In this document: one piece after another, positions 50,584-59,515 of the stretch
Layout of the letters: each line of letters begins with the position of its first letter
Position numbering within the stretch: the first letter of the stretch is position 1
NCBI GenBank assembly: GCA_900539175.1
Contig: UQAW01000011.1
Location: 1 to 64,000, forward strand
Origin: an uncultured Lachnospiraceae bacterium
GTDB taxonomy: Bacteria; Bacillota; Clostridia; Lachnospirales; Lachnospiraceae
Direction: 5' to 3'
DNA length: 64,000 nt
The notes under the pieces: model-generated
Databases searched by the model: none
What the model was told of the DNA's origin: nothing
The model's input: the letters and a program-made list of their open reading frames with translations, nothing else
Translations under genes and position numbers: made by a program

Positions 50584-51741
50584 TCAATCCTCGAATGCCT
50601 CTTTTACCTTATCCATAAAGCCCTTCTTTTTCTTTTCTCCGCCTGATGGACGATTTCCACACGCTTCATCAAACTTACGAAGCGCCTCTTTTGCTTCTTC
50701 ATTCAATTTCGCCGGTGTCTGTATTACCAGTGTTACATATTGGTCACCGCGTATATTTTTATTCCGCAGAGACGGTACACCTTTTCCCTTCAGACGAATC
50801 TTAGTATCCGTCTGTGTTCCCGGTTTTACAGTATAGACAACATCTCCGTCTACCGTATTGATCCGCACGTCACCGCCGAGCGCTGCCTGTGCAAATGTAA
50901 TCGGTGCAGTGGAAAAGATATTCATATCCTGTCTCTGGAAAATCGGATGACGTGCTACCTGTACCTCTACCAGCAAGTCACCTCTCGGTCCTCCGTTCTT
51001 TCCCGGCTCTCCCTTCTCACGAATACGGATGCTCTGTCCATTGTCAATTCCTGCCGGAACAGATACCTGGATTTTCTTCCGATTTGCAATATAACCGGTT
51101 CCATGACAGTCTGAACATTTTTCTTTGATCACCTTTCCGGTACCGCCGCATTCCGGACATGTCTGCACGTTTCGAACCATGCCAAACATAGACTGCTGTG
51201 TATAAGTAACCTGTCCGGTACCATTACACTTCGTACAGGTTTCCGGAGAAGTCCCCGGCTTCGCTCCTGTACCATTGCACTTGGTACAACTATCTTTTAA
51301 TGTCAGTTCAATTTCCTTTTCACAGCCAAATACGGCCTCTTCAAATGTAATATGAATCACGGCACGCAAATTAGCGCCTTTCATCGGTCCGTTGTTCGCT
51401 CTTCTGGAACGCCCGCCGCCAAATAAGTCGCCAAAGATATCGCCGAAGATATCACCCATATCACCGCCGAAGTCAAAACCGCCGAAACCACCGGCACCGC
51501 CGCCTCCGCCGTTTTCAAATGCCGCATGACCAAACTGATCATACTGACGTCTCTTGTCCGGATCGCTCAATACGCCGTATGCCTCGGTCGCTTCTTTGAA
51601 CTTTGCCTCCGCCTCTTTGTCACCTGGATTCATATCCGGATGATACTTTTTCGCCAGTTTACGATAGGCTTTCTTCAACGTAGCATCATCCGCACCTTTA
51701 TCGACTCCAAGGACCTCATAATAATCTCTTTTATCTGCCAT
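50584..51741 (-). CDS. dnaJ: chaperone DnaJ
   Basis: DnaJ delivers substrates to DnaK and stimulates its ATPase. The 385-residue protein is complete: J-domain (1-70) with the HPD tripeptide in KYHPDMNP, a Gly/Phe linker (GGGGGAGGFGGFDFGGDMGDIFG), and four CxxCxGxG zinc repeats (CTKCNGTGAKPG, CTKCNGTGQ, CPECGGTGKV, CSDCHGTGYI). C-terminal beta domains follow. It is the last gene of hrcA-grpE-dnaK-dnaJ, 96 bases from dnaK. Confidence 0.98.
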   Translation of the reverse strand: MADKRDYYEVLGVDKGADDATLKKAYRKLAKKYHPDMNPGDKEAEAKFKEATEAYGVLSDPDKRRQYDQFGHAAFENGGGGGAGGFGGFDFGGDMGDIFGDIFGDLFGGGRSRRANNGPMKGANLRAVIHITFEEAVFGCEKEIELTLKDSCTKCNGTGAKPGTSPETCTKCNGTGQVTYTQQSMFGMVRNVQTCPECGGTGKVIKEKCSDCHGTGYIANRKKIQVSVPAGIDNGQSIRIREKGEPGKNGGPRGDLLVEVQVARHPIFQRQDMNIFSTAPITFAQAALGGDVRINTVDGDVVYTVKPGTQTDTKIRLKGKGVPSLRNKNIRGDQYVTLVIQTPAKLNEEAKEALRKFDEACGNRPSGGEKKKKGFMDKVKEAFED

Positions 51742-51837
51742 ATATGTTCACCCTCTGACAGCAGTACAGCGCAGATAAAATCTGCGCCCTGCCTTTGCCT
51801 TTATTGCAGTGACTTTTCTGTCACCGATCAACTGATT

Positions 51838-53697
51838 TTATACTTCCTTGTAGTCAGCATCTACGACATCATCGTCGCCTGCTGCTGCATCCGGACCCGG
51901 CTGCGGACCTGCACCTGCTGCTCCCTGAGCCTGCTGCATGTTTTCATACATCTTTGTAAAGATCGGCTGTGCGCTCTGCATCAGTTTCTCCTGAGCTGCT
52001 TTGATATCAGCTACCTGAGAAGCGCTCATATCATCTGCCGGTGTATTTGCCAACAGTTCTTTCAGTGCATTTAACTCAGCCTGTACTGCCGTCTTATCAT
52101 TCTCCGGTACTTTATCTCCGACTTCTTCCAGTGCCTTTTCAATCTGGAATACGGTTGAATCTGCATCATTTCTGACATCAATGGCTTCTTTTCTTGCCTT
52201 ATCCTGTGCCTCAAACTCTGCTGCTTCCTTGACTGCCTTGTCAATCTCAGCATCAGACATATTGGAGCCTGCGGTAATGGTGATATGCTGCTCTTTTCCT
52301 GTTCCCAGGTCTTTCGCAGAAACGTTTACAATACCGTTAGCGTCAATATCAAAGGTTACTTCGATCTGCGGAACACCACGTCTTGCTGGCGGAATACCAT
52401 CCAGACGGAACTGACCAAGGGACTTGTTGTCTTTCGCAAACTGACGCTCACCCTGTACAACATTGATGTCAACTGCAGTCTGATTATCAGCAGCGGTTGA
52501 GAAGATCTGGCTCTTCTTCGTCGGAATTGTAGTATTACGTTCGATCAGACGTGTTGCAATACCGCCCATCGTCTCGATAGAAAGTGACAGTGGAGTTACA
52601 TCCAGCAGAAGGATATCACCTGCGCCTGCATCACCTGCAAGCTTTCCGCCCTGTACGGAGGCACCGAGTGCAACGCATTCATCCGGGTTCAGGCTCTTGC
52701 TTGGTTCATGTCCTGTCAATTGTCTTACCTTATCCTGTACGGCCGGGATACGTGTGGAACCTCCGACCAACAGTACCTTGCTCAACTCTGATGCACTTAA
52801 TCCTGCGTCAGACAACGCTCTGGTTACAGGCTCTGCTGTCTTCTCTACCAGATCATGTGTCAGTTCATCAAATTTAGCCTTTGTCAGGTTCATATCGAAA
52901 TGCTTCGGTCCGTCAGCAGTTGCAGTGATGAACGGCAGGTTGATATTCGTAGTGGAAGCACTGGAAAGTTCTTTCTTTGCTTTCTCAGCAGCTTCTTTGA
53001 TACGCTGCATAGCCATCTTATCATTGGAAAGGTCGATACCTTCCGTTTTCTTAAATTCAGCCAGCATATAATCTGCGACTTTCTGGTCGAAATCATCTCC
53101 GCCCAGTCTGTTATTACCTGCGGTTGACAGAACTTCGATGACACCGTCACCGATTTCAATAATAGATACATCAAATGTACCACCGCCCAGGTCATATACC
53201 ATGATTTTCTGTTCTTTTTCATTATCAAGACCATAAGCCAAAGCTGCTGCCGTAGGCTCGTTGATAATACGCTTAACATCAAGACCTGCGATTCTTCCTG
53301 CATCCTTGGTTGCCTGACGTTCTGCATCATTGAAGTATGCAGGAACTGTAATAACTGCTTCTGTTACCTTCTCACCCAGATAATTCTCTGCATCAGATTT
53401 CAGTTTCTGAAGAATCATAGCTGAGATTTCCTGCGGGGAATACTGCTTTCCATCGATATTCACACGATAGTCTGTACCCATATGTCTCTTAATGGAAGAG
53501 ATTGTTTTATCGGCGTTTGTAACCGCCTGACGCTTTGCAGGCTCACCAACCAGTCTTTCCCCTGTCTTTGTAAAAGCTACAACAGATGGTGTTGTTCTTG
53601 CACCCTCTGCATTGGCGATAACAGTAGGTTTTCCACCTTCCATAACTGCTACACAACTATTTGTTGTACCTAAGTCAATACCTATGATTTTACCCAT
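51838..53697 (-). CDS. dnaK: chaperone DnaK (Hsp70)
   Basis: The 619-residue Hsp70 chaperone begins MGKIIGIDLGTTNSCVAVMEGG, with phosphate-binding motifs EPTAAALAYG, DLGGGTFDVSI and LLVGGSTRIPAVQ in the ATPase domain (1 to about 360). The linker VLLLD is read as ILLLDVTPLSL. The substrate domain and a C-terminal lid with acidic end DDDVVDADYKEV follow. The start follows AGGAGGAATTG. It is controlled from the CIRCE promoter before hrcA. Confidence 0.99.
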   Translation of the reverse strand: MGKIIGIDLGTTNSCVAVMEGGKPTVIANAEGARTTPSVVAFTKTGERLVGEPAKRQAVTNADKTISSIKRHMGTDYRVNIDGKQYSPQEISAMILQKLKSDAENYLGEKVTEAVITVPAYFNDAERQATKDAGRIAGLDVKRIINEPTAAALAYGLDNEKEQKIMVYDLGGGTFDVSIIEIGDGVIEVLSTAGNNRLGGDDFDQKVADYMLAEFKKTEGIDLSNDKMAMQRIKEAAEKAKKELSSASTTNINLPFITATADGPKHFDMNLTKAKFDELTHDLVEKTAEPVTRALSDAGLSASELSKVLLVGGSTRIPAVQDKVRQLTGHEPSKSLNPDECVALGASVQGGKLAGDAGAGDILLLDVTPLSLSIETMGGIATRLIERNTTIPTKKSQIFSTAADNQTAVDINVVQGERQFAKDNKSLGQFRLDGIPPARRGVPQIEVTFDIDANGIVNVSAKDLGTGKEQHITITAGSNMSDAEIDKAVKEAAEFEAQDKARKEAIDVRNDADSTVFQIEKALEEVGDKVPENDKTAVQAELNALKELLANTPADDMSASQVADIKAAQEKLMQSAQPIFTKMYENMQQAQGAAGAGPQPGPDAAAGDDDVVDADYKEV

Positions 53698-53803
53698 GAT
53701 TCAATTCCTCCTAAATAATTATCTTAATCAATCTGGTTGCTTTCTGATATTCCCTCAACGAAGCTCGCACTTTCGCGCTTATCAATCGCTAAGTTGCTTT
53801 CGA

Positions 53804-54484
53804 TCAGTTTGCTACTTTGACCATACTGTGGCGTACCACAGTGTCTTTATACATATAACCTTTCTGGAACTCTTCCACCACGATGTTGTCTCCGACGTTC
53901 TCGTCATCCACATGCATCACTGCATTATGCAGGTTTGGATCGAATTCTTCACCTACCGCTTCAATGGCTGTTACACCCAGGTCGGCAAGTGCGGTTGTAA
54001 GCTGTTTATAAATTTTATTCATACCGTCCGCAAATGGATCATTTTCCAAATCCTCTGCCGTTGCAAGTCCCCGCTCGAAATTATCTACGACCGGGAGGAT
54101 TTTTTCTATCACCTCTCTTGCACCAACCGCGTACATACCGGACTTTTCTTTTTCTGTACGCTTTCTGAAATTATCAAATTCGGCCATCTGCCGCTGCAGA
54201 CGATCCGTCAACTCTTCGATTTTCTCGTCCTTTTTATCTTTTTTCTTCTTAAAAAACTTCTTTTCCTTACTTGTTTTTGCATTGTCAGCGTTCTCCGCTT
54301 CCTCTGCTGTTTCTTCTGCAGGCTCTGCAGTCTCTTGGGCTGCTTCCTCGCAAGTTTCTTCCACTGCTGCTGTTTCAGCTTCCGTTTCTTCCGCCTCTGC
54401 CTGCATTTCTCTAGTCAGATCTTCCTTCATATCTTTTTCTGTATTCTCCATCACATCGTCCACTTTCTCATTTTCTTCAGACAC
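53804..54484 (-). CDS. grpE: nucleotide exchange factor GrpE
   Basis: GrpE releases ADP from DnaK. The 226-residue protein has an unusually acidic N-terminal half (about 1-75, Glu/Ala-rich repeats such as EETEAETAAVEETCEEAAQE), then a coiled-coil (about 85-130) and the beta-wing ending with MHVDDENVGDNIVVEEFQKGYMYKDTVVRHSMVKV. The GTG at 54484 gives the family-like VSEENEK start; a GTG three codons earlier is also possible. It lies between hrcA and dnaK. Confidence 0.95.
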   Translation of the reverse strand: MSEENEKVDDVMENTEKDMKEDLTREMQAEAEETEAETAAVEETCEEAAQETAEPAEETAEEAENADNAKTSKEKKFFKKKKDKKDEKIEELTDRLQRQMAEFDNFRKRTEKEKSGMYAVGAREVIEKILPVVDNFERGLATAEDLENDPFADGMNKIYKQLTTALADLGVTAIEAVGEEFDPNLHNAVMHVDDENVGDNIVVEEFQKGYMYKDTVVRHSMVKVAN

Positions 54485-54551
54485 CTTATACACCGCCTTT
54501 CCTTATCCTTCCTATTGTCTGCGGAATCACTTGCCAAATAAGAATTCCTGA

Positions 54552-55601
54552 TCAGGAATCCGGCTTCTTGAAAATACCGTCCAACTGGCTTTTCAAGGTT
54601 TTCAGGTTATCTACCACATTCTCATAATCCATGCGCTTGGGACCCACAATACCTATGGTTCCCTTCATGCCGTCTCCCAATTCGTACGTCGCAGTCACAA
54701 CACTGCAGTCTTTCATGGTCTGAATCGGGGACTCACTGCCTATATAAATCTGAATACCGGTGCTGTTCCGGTCCTGATCTTCCTCATCCGTCACATCCTT
54801 TAACATATCTGCCAACGTCCGCTTCTCTTCAAACGCCGAAAGCAGCTCACTTGCTTTCTGATTATCAGCCAGTTCCGGATACTTCAGGAAATTCGTGGCT
54901 CCACTGGTATATACCGGAACATCTTCTTCATCCACTGCAATTGCTTCTGCAACTGCATCCAACACACTGCTTATTACGCTGCTGTGGATACCAGCCTGCT
55001 CTTTCAGCTTCGTGATCATGCCCAGATTGATCTCTTCCATGGTCAATCCATTGAGCTGCGTATTCAGCATCAGATTCAGCTTCAGAATCTGCTCATCATT
55101 GATTGCCTCTTCCAATGCAATCATCTGATTCTTTACCAGATTGCCTTCCGCTACAATTACCGCAAGAAGCTGTTCCTCACTGACCTTGGAAAGCTGTATA
55201 AATTTTACTTTGGTTCGATGCAGCTGAGGTCCGGTAATCATCGTCGCATAATTCGTATTGGATGCCAATACCCGAACCACCTGCTGAAGGACTTTCTCCA
55301 ACCGGTCAGTTCTGCGGATTGCCAGTTCCTGAATACTCGCTACCTGCTGCTCCTTCTCCTTCATCAATTCATCTACATACAACCGATAACCTTTATCTGA
55401 AGGAATGCGTCCGGCTGAAGTATGCGGCTGCAAGATGTAGCCCATCTCTTCCAGATCTGACATTTCATTCCGGATTGTGGCGGAGCTCAGATTCAAATCC
55501 GTATATTTGGAAATCGTTCTGGATCCCACCGGCTCACCGGTTTCCAGATAGGTCTGGATAATCGCTTTTAAGATCTTTGTCTTTCTTTCATCCAAGTCCA
55601 A
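54552..55601 (-). CDS. hrcA: heat-shock repressor HrcA
   Basis: HrcA binds CIRCE and needs GroEL for activity, so it senses chaperone load. The 349-residue protein has an N-terminal winged helix (LDERKTKILKAIIQTYLETGEPVGSRTISKY then LSSATIRNEMSDLEEMGYI, 1-75) and the dimerisation/inserted domains (LNLMLNTQLNGLTMEEIN; GSESPIQTMKDCSVVTATYELGDGMKGTIGIVGPKRMDY). TTG at 55601, nine bases after AAAGGAG, fits the family start; the ATG 21 bases upstream lacks a ribosome site. It is the first gene of the dnaK operon. Confidence 0.96.
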   Translation of the reverse strand: MDLDERKTKILKAIIQTYLETGEPVGSRTISKYTDLNLSSATIRNEMSDLEEMGYILQPHTSAGRIPSDKGYRLYVDELMKEKEQQVASIQELAIRRTDRLEKVLQQVVRVLASNTNYATMITGPQLHRTKVKFIQLSKVSEEQLLAVIVAEGNLVKNQMIALEEAINDEQILKLNLMLNTQLNGLTMEEINLGMITKLKEQAGIHSSVISSVLDAVAEAIAVDEEDVPVYTSGATNFLKYPELADNQKASELLSAFEEKRTLADMLKDVTDEEDQDRNSTGIQIYIGSESPIQTMKDCSVVTATYELGDGMKGTIGIVGPKRMDYENVVDNLKTLKSQLDGIFKKPDS

Positions 55602-55640
55602 TGTACCAAGCTCCTTTCTCATTCAGATTTTTTAGTCTTG

Positions 55641-55667
55641 TTAGCACTCGTTATAGTGGAGTGCTAA
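55641..55667 (-). promoter_or_regulatory. CIRCE operator of hrcA-grpE-dnaK-dnaJ
   Basis: A perfect TTAGCACTC, nine bases, GAGTGCTAA lies between the promoter and hrcA. With the groESL copy it defines the HrcA regulon in this window. Confidence 0.98.
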
Positions 55668-55680
55668 CATCTATGTTCTT

Positions 55681-55709
55681 ACTATAGTACCCGCACCGCT
55701 TTTTGTCAA
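55681..55709 (-). promoter_or_regulatory. hrcA operon promoter
   Basis: On the minus strand TTGACA (55709-55704), 17 bases and TATAGT (55686-55681), placing CIRCE over the start of transcription. Confidence 0.88.
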
Positions 55710-55818
55710 CACCTTTTCTATGAAAATTTTATAAAAACAGACAAAAATATTGTTACATGACTTCTCGCTGTAAAAATTCGTAAAGTGTCCTATAAGACAG
55801 TAATTTTAAGGATTTCAT

Positions 55819-56725
55819 TTATATCCGGTCGCTTCTTCGTATAAGTCCGTAGCCTATGGAATATGGTCCGGCATGAACGCCGATGGTACTACCGATTCTA
55901 CAGAGCGGCAAAGGGGAAACCGGGCCGAATACTTTTTCCAGACATTCCATAGTCATTGCCCGAAATTTTTCCGCTTCCCTTGTATCATGGCAATAACCAA
56001 TCAAGATCGTACAATCGTCCGGCGTACAACCATGTTCTTTTAGATAGGAAATCAGAAGTTCAATAACACCATTCAGGGAGCTTTTGCGTCCCCGCCTGAT
56101 ACCGGAGGAATGAATTTCGCCGTCCTCCAGCGTGATCAAAGGCTTTACATTCAGAAAAGTTCCCGCGACACTTGTCATCTTTCCAATCCGTCCGCCATGA
56201 TAAAGATAATCCAGATTCCCCACTGTAAACAGAATTCGTCCGCTTTTGATCAGTTTCCGCATCACCTCTATGGTTTCATCCAGGGTGTACCCGTTATTCC
56301 GCAGACGGCATACCTCCAACACATAAGCTCCCCTGCATCAATGTGCAGGACAGGGAATTTAAAATCTCTACCCGAATATCAGGATACACTTCGTTTAACA
56401 TTTCCTTTGCAATCTGGGCGGACTGCTGGGAAGAACTTAATTTGGCAGAAATACAGATACAAAGAATATCAAAGCCTTCTTTTGCCCCGCGCTCAAAAAG
56501 CGTATAAAAATCTTGGGGAGACGGAGCGGCGGTCATAGGATAAGTTTTGGGATCATCTATCATACGTTGGTAAAACTCATTCAGATCAATTTCGACGCCT
56601 TCTTTTTTATACTGACTGCCGTCAAAAGAAACCAGAAAATGTACAATATCAATTTCCCTCTTTTTTACTATATCATCCGGAAGATCGCAGGATCCATCAC
56701 TGATAATACAAAATTTTCTTTCCAT
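55819..56725 (-). pseudogene. DegV family fatty-acid-binding protein, frameshifted
   Basis: The N-terminal frame (MERKFCIISDGSCDLPDDIVKKREIDIVHFLVSFDG to SLSCTLMQG) and the C-terminal frame (LEVCRLRNNGYTLDETIEVM to IGYGLIRRSDRI) together make one DegV protein of about 300 residues. They join where a run of four G on the minus strand (56333-56330) shifts the frame: removing one G restores the reading QGAYVLEVCRLRNNGY. DegV proteins bind fatty acids, sometimes for FakA kinase. Either the gene is inactivated or the base is a sequencing error. Start ATG 56725 is preferred, six bases after AGAGGT. Confidence 0.88.
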
Positions 56726-56888
56726 TTTCATACCTCTTTTATAGATTTAAATACATAATGAAAATTATAACATTTATTGCGTAAACTGTGAAGGAATATA
56801 TCGGTGTGATTATCCAACTGCTGAGTTATTTATGAAAATATAGAGAACAAAAGTTCGGTTTATTCTGTACTTTTCTTGTTGTATATGG

Positions 56889-56894
56889 TATAAT
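56889..56894 (+). promoter_or_regulatory. extended -10 promoter, original uvrB promoter candidate
   Basis: TATAAT preceded by TGG (TGn extended -10) lies upstream of the first partial uvrB copy; the -35 (TGTACT, 17 bases upstream) is weak. It now faces truncated copies instead of the intact gene 2.6 kb away. Confidence 0.5.
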
Positions 56895-56902
56895 TGAAAT
56901 CC

Positions 56903-56977
56903 AGGTAATTGAGCAATTGGTACAAGGTTTTAAAGAGGGCAACCAATGCCAGAATTTATTGGATATTACCGGTTTAG
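56903..56977 (+). repeat. degenerate partial copy of uvrB codons 18-42
   Basis: Translation in the right frame gives QVIEQLVQGFKEGNQCQNLLDITGL, matching UvrB QAIEQLVKGFKAGNQCQTLLGVTGS, with many silent and several replacement differences from both other copies. It has no start codon. It lies 52 bases before the second copy and is the oldest-looking of the three. Confidence 0.78.
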
Positions 56978-57028
56978 ACTACACAAGTTTCTTACACATT
57001 TTCAAATGTGTTCATAAAGGAGAACTAT

Positions 57029-57286
57029 ATGGATCATTTTGAATTAGTATCAGAATATCAGCCGCAGGCAATTGAACAATTAGTGAAAGGCTTCAAAGAA
57101 GGAAATCAATGCCAGACTTTGCTCGGTGTCACTGGCTCCGGAAAGACCTTCACAATGGCCAACGTAATTCAACAATTAAACAAACCAACCCTCATAATTG
57201 CCCATAATAAGACATTAGCTGCGCAGTTATATGGTGAATTCAAAGAATTCTTCCCGAATAATGCAGTGGAGTATTTTGTGTCCTAA
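57029..57286 (+). pseudogene. truncated 5' copy of uvrB
   Basis: The 85-residue frame reproduces UvrB residues 1-90 with a clean five-residue deletion (APTGD after SEY) and one Ala-to-Glu change, including the Walker A motif GVTGSGKT. It stops with TAA directly after VEYFVS. DNA identity to 59516-59785 is high but with many third-position changes. The ribosome site AGGAGAACTAT is present, so a short peptide could be made. It cannot be a nuclease subunit because it ends before the beta-hairpin and all later motifs. Confidence 0.92.
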
Positions 57287-57316
57287 TTCACGTGAAGATA
57301 AAAAACTACCTTATTT

Positions 57317-57384
57317 AGTGTTATTTGAGGCTGATTTATCCATATTTTGTGGACGAAAAGTGCTGATATGGACTAAATAACACT
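57317..57384. repeat. inverted repeat at the left edge of the uvrB insert
   Basis: Outer arms AGTGTTATTT and AAATAACACT and inner arms CCATAT and ATATGG lie 31 bases after the truncated uvrB copy and before the AbiH gene. It could be an operator, a terminator-like structure or the end of the inserted element. Confidence 0.55.
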
Positions 57385-57478
57385 GGGTGGACGGATGGTA
57401 TTTGTGACCTGTATTCGTGTAATGGACGGAAAAATATTAGATAGTATTTCAAATGCTAGGAAAGTAAGAGAAAATTTT

Positions 57479-58384
57479 ATGAATTTATTTATTATTGGAA
57501 ATGGATTTGATCTATATCATAGCTTGCCGACACAATATAAACATTTTGTTGAATATATGAAAAAGAATTTTCCGCAAGAATATGGATGGCTATACGATTC
57601 AATAAAGAGATATTCATTAGAGTACTGGGATGTAATTGGGAAGGAAAATGATGACATAATATGGAGTGATATGGAAAATGTACTGGGGAGTTTTGAAGCA
57701 TTGGAGTTATTGGAAGAACATCGTGATTGGAATTCACCTATAGGTTATAAAGGGCCTCCTTCGAAAGAGATACAGCATTTATTAAATTTTGGATTTAATG
57801 TTAGTCAATATTTAAATGGTTGGCTGGAGGAAATTGAACCTCATATAGAAAATATCCCTTCAAAGGAGTGGTTGGTTAATTTATTCAAGAAAAATGAATA
57901 TTCAATTTTATCTTTTAACTACACAATGACGATTGAGCAAGTTTATCATTTGCCAGTGTTTCATGTTCATGGAAAAAAAGGTGGAAAGTTAATTATGGGG
58001 CATGGTAACGGTGATGGTGGAGATATAATAGGAGAAGATTTTGGGATTAATGTGATAAATCAAAAATTTATAAGAAAATATTTTCGGGAGACTTATAAAA
58101 ATCCCAGGAGAATAATGAAGAAATATTTAGATTATTTTGAGGAAGATAATTTGAAGAGGGTAAAGGCTGTATATGTGTTAGGCCATTCTTTAAATTATAT
58201 AGATATGCCATATATAGAAAAGATTTGTCGTCATATGGACAGTAAGGTTAAATGGGAAATTGCTTATTATAATGAGGATGATAGAATATATTATCAAGAG
58301 ATTATGAAAAAAATTGTGAAGAAAAATACTGATTATGAATTAATGTCATGGAGAAATTTTGAAGATAGGTATAATTTGCAATAG
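57479..58384 (+). CDS. AbiH-like phage abortive infection protein
   Basis: The 301-residue protein matches AbiH: N-terminal MNLFIIGNGFDLYHSLPTQY (residues 5-18 are the nucleotide-binding-like signature), SFNYT (145-149), FHVHGKKGG (161-169) and VLGHSLNYIDMPY (233-245). AbiH of Lactococcus blocks phage multiplication by an unknown route. The start ATG fits the family although the ribosome site is weak; the open frame upstream is not conserved. The gene is much more AT-rich than its neighbours, suggesting transfer, and is followed by a second defence-type gene. Confidence 0.85.
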   Translation: MNLFIIGNGFDLYHSLPTQYKHFVEYMKKNFPQEYGWLYDSIKRYSLEYWDVIGKENDDIIWSDMENVLGSFEALELLEEHRDWNSPIGYKGPPSKEIQHLLNFGFNVSQYLNGWLEEIEPHIENIPSKEWLVNLFKKNEYSILSFNYTMTIEQVYHLPVFHVHGKKGGKLIMGHGNGDGGDIIGEDFGINVINQKFIRKYFRETYKNPRRIMKKYLDYFEEDNLKRVKAVYVLGHSLNYIDMPYIEKICRHMDSKVKWEIAYYNEDDRIYYQEIMKKIVKKNTDYELMSWRNFEDRYNLQ

Positions 58385-58440
58385 TAATTTTGGGTGTTAA
58401 TCTTGGAAAGATGGTAGTGGTTAAAAAATGGAGGATAAAA

Positions 58441-58468
58441 TGAATTCGCTACACGTGTGTAGTGAATT
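58441..58468. promoter_or_regulatory. near-perfect palindrome before the DUF1016 gene
   Basis: AATTCGCTACAC and GTGTAGTGAATT are arms with at most one mismatch around GT. It lies just after a GGAGG/ATG and 14 bases before the second, better start. It could be an operator or a recombination site. Confidence 0.5.
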
Positions 58469-58481
58469 TGATGGAGGAAAA

Positions 58482-59513
58482 ATGGATAAAAAAAATGAAA
58501 TGATAAAACAAAAGATATCTGAAGTTGCTGAAATGGAGGAACAACAATTATATGAAGATGTACGTTTGATACTGCAACAGGCTAGAGAACAGGCTTATAG
58601 CAATGTCAGTACAATAATGACGTATGCATATTGGAATGTTGGACAAAGAATTGTTGAGCAGGAGCAGCTTGGCAAAAAGAAAGCTAAATATGGTTCTTAT
58701 TTGATAAGAAATTTGTCTAAAAGATTATCAGATGAATTTGGGACTGGTTTCTCAGTGGCGAATTTAAGAAATTGTCGGCAATTTTATTTGACGTTTCCTA
58801 AGGATTCATATGGATTCTCAATGGCAGGAAAAGTGACATGGTCTCATTTAAGAGATATTATGCGTATTTCAGATGAGGAAGAAAGAAATTTTTACTTGAA
58901 TGAAGTTGCAAATGAAAATTGGTCGGTAAAAACCTTAGAACGTAATATAAAAAGTGGATATTATAAAAGAATGCTTTCTACACAATTGTCTGATAGAGAA
59001 AATAAAGCATTGGAATTTGTGAAAGATCCGTTTGTATTGGAATTTATGGGAGTTGGGCAAAGCGTAAATCAGTTAGAAAACGATTTGGAAACAGCAATCA
59101 TTAACAATCTTCAAAAATTTTTATTGGAAATGGGGAAGGGTTTTTCTTTTGTCGGAAGGCAAATGCGTATATGTACAGAAACCACAGATTTTTATATTGA
59201 TTTGGTGTTTTATAATTTTATTTTGAAATGTTTTGTGATAATTGATTTAAAGACAACAAAATTAACCCATCAGGATATAGGACAGATGGATATGTATGTC
59301 AGAATGTTTGATGATTTGAAACGAAGAGATGATGACAATCCGACTATAGGAATTATATTCTGTACTGATAAAGACGAGACAATTGTGAAATATTCTGTAT
59401 TACAAGAAAGTCAGCAAATATTTGCATCAAAATATATGACTATTTTACCAACAGTTGAAGAGTTGCAGAAAGAATTGGAGAGAAATCAATTGATTTATAA
59501 ATGGGAGAACTAA
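58482..59513 (+). CDS. DUF1016/PDDEXK nuclease (YhcG family)
   Basis: The 343-residue protein has the N-terminal DUF1016 domain (about 25-165; AYWNVGQRIVEQEQLGKKKAKYGSYLIRNLSKRLSDEFGTGFS and SHLRDIMRI) and a C-terminal PD-(D/E)XK nuclease domain (about 185-330; DFYIDLVFYN with Asp240, FVIIDLKTTKL with Asp255/Lys257, GQMDMY). The family is frequent in defence islands and beside restriction systems. ATG 58482 follows GATGGAGGAAAA; ATG 58440 with GGAGG is an alternative. Its 3' end supplies the ribosome site of intact uvrB (GGGAGAACTAATAATG). Confidence 0.88.
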   Translation: MDKKNEMIKQKISEVAEMEEQQLYEDVRLILQQAREQAYSNVSTIMTYAYWNVGQRIVEQEQLGKKKAKYGSYLIRNLSKRLSDEFGTGFSVANLRNCRQFYLTFPKDSYGFSMAGKVTWSHLRDIMRISDEEERNFYLNEVANENWSVKTLERNIKSGYYKRMLSTQLSDRENKALEFVKDPFVLEFMGVGQSVNQLENDLETAIINNLQKFLLEMGKGFSFVGRQMRICTETTDFYIDLVFYNFILKCFVIIDLKTTKLTHQDIGQMDMYVRMFDDLKRRDDDNPTIGIIFCTDKDETIVKYSVLQESQQIFASKYMTILPTVEELQKELERNQLIYKWEN

Positions 59514-59515
59514 TA

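Noticed and set aside
57008..57286. A functional short UvrB paralogue
   Set aside because: It ends before the beta-hairpin and all helicase motifs and carries a five-residue deletion, so only a stub remains.
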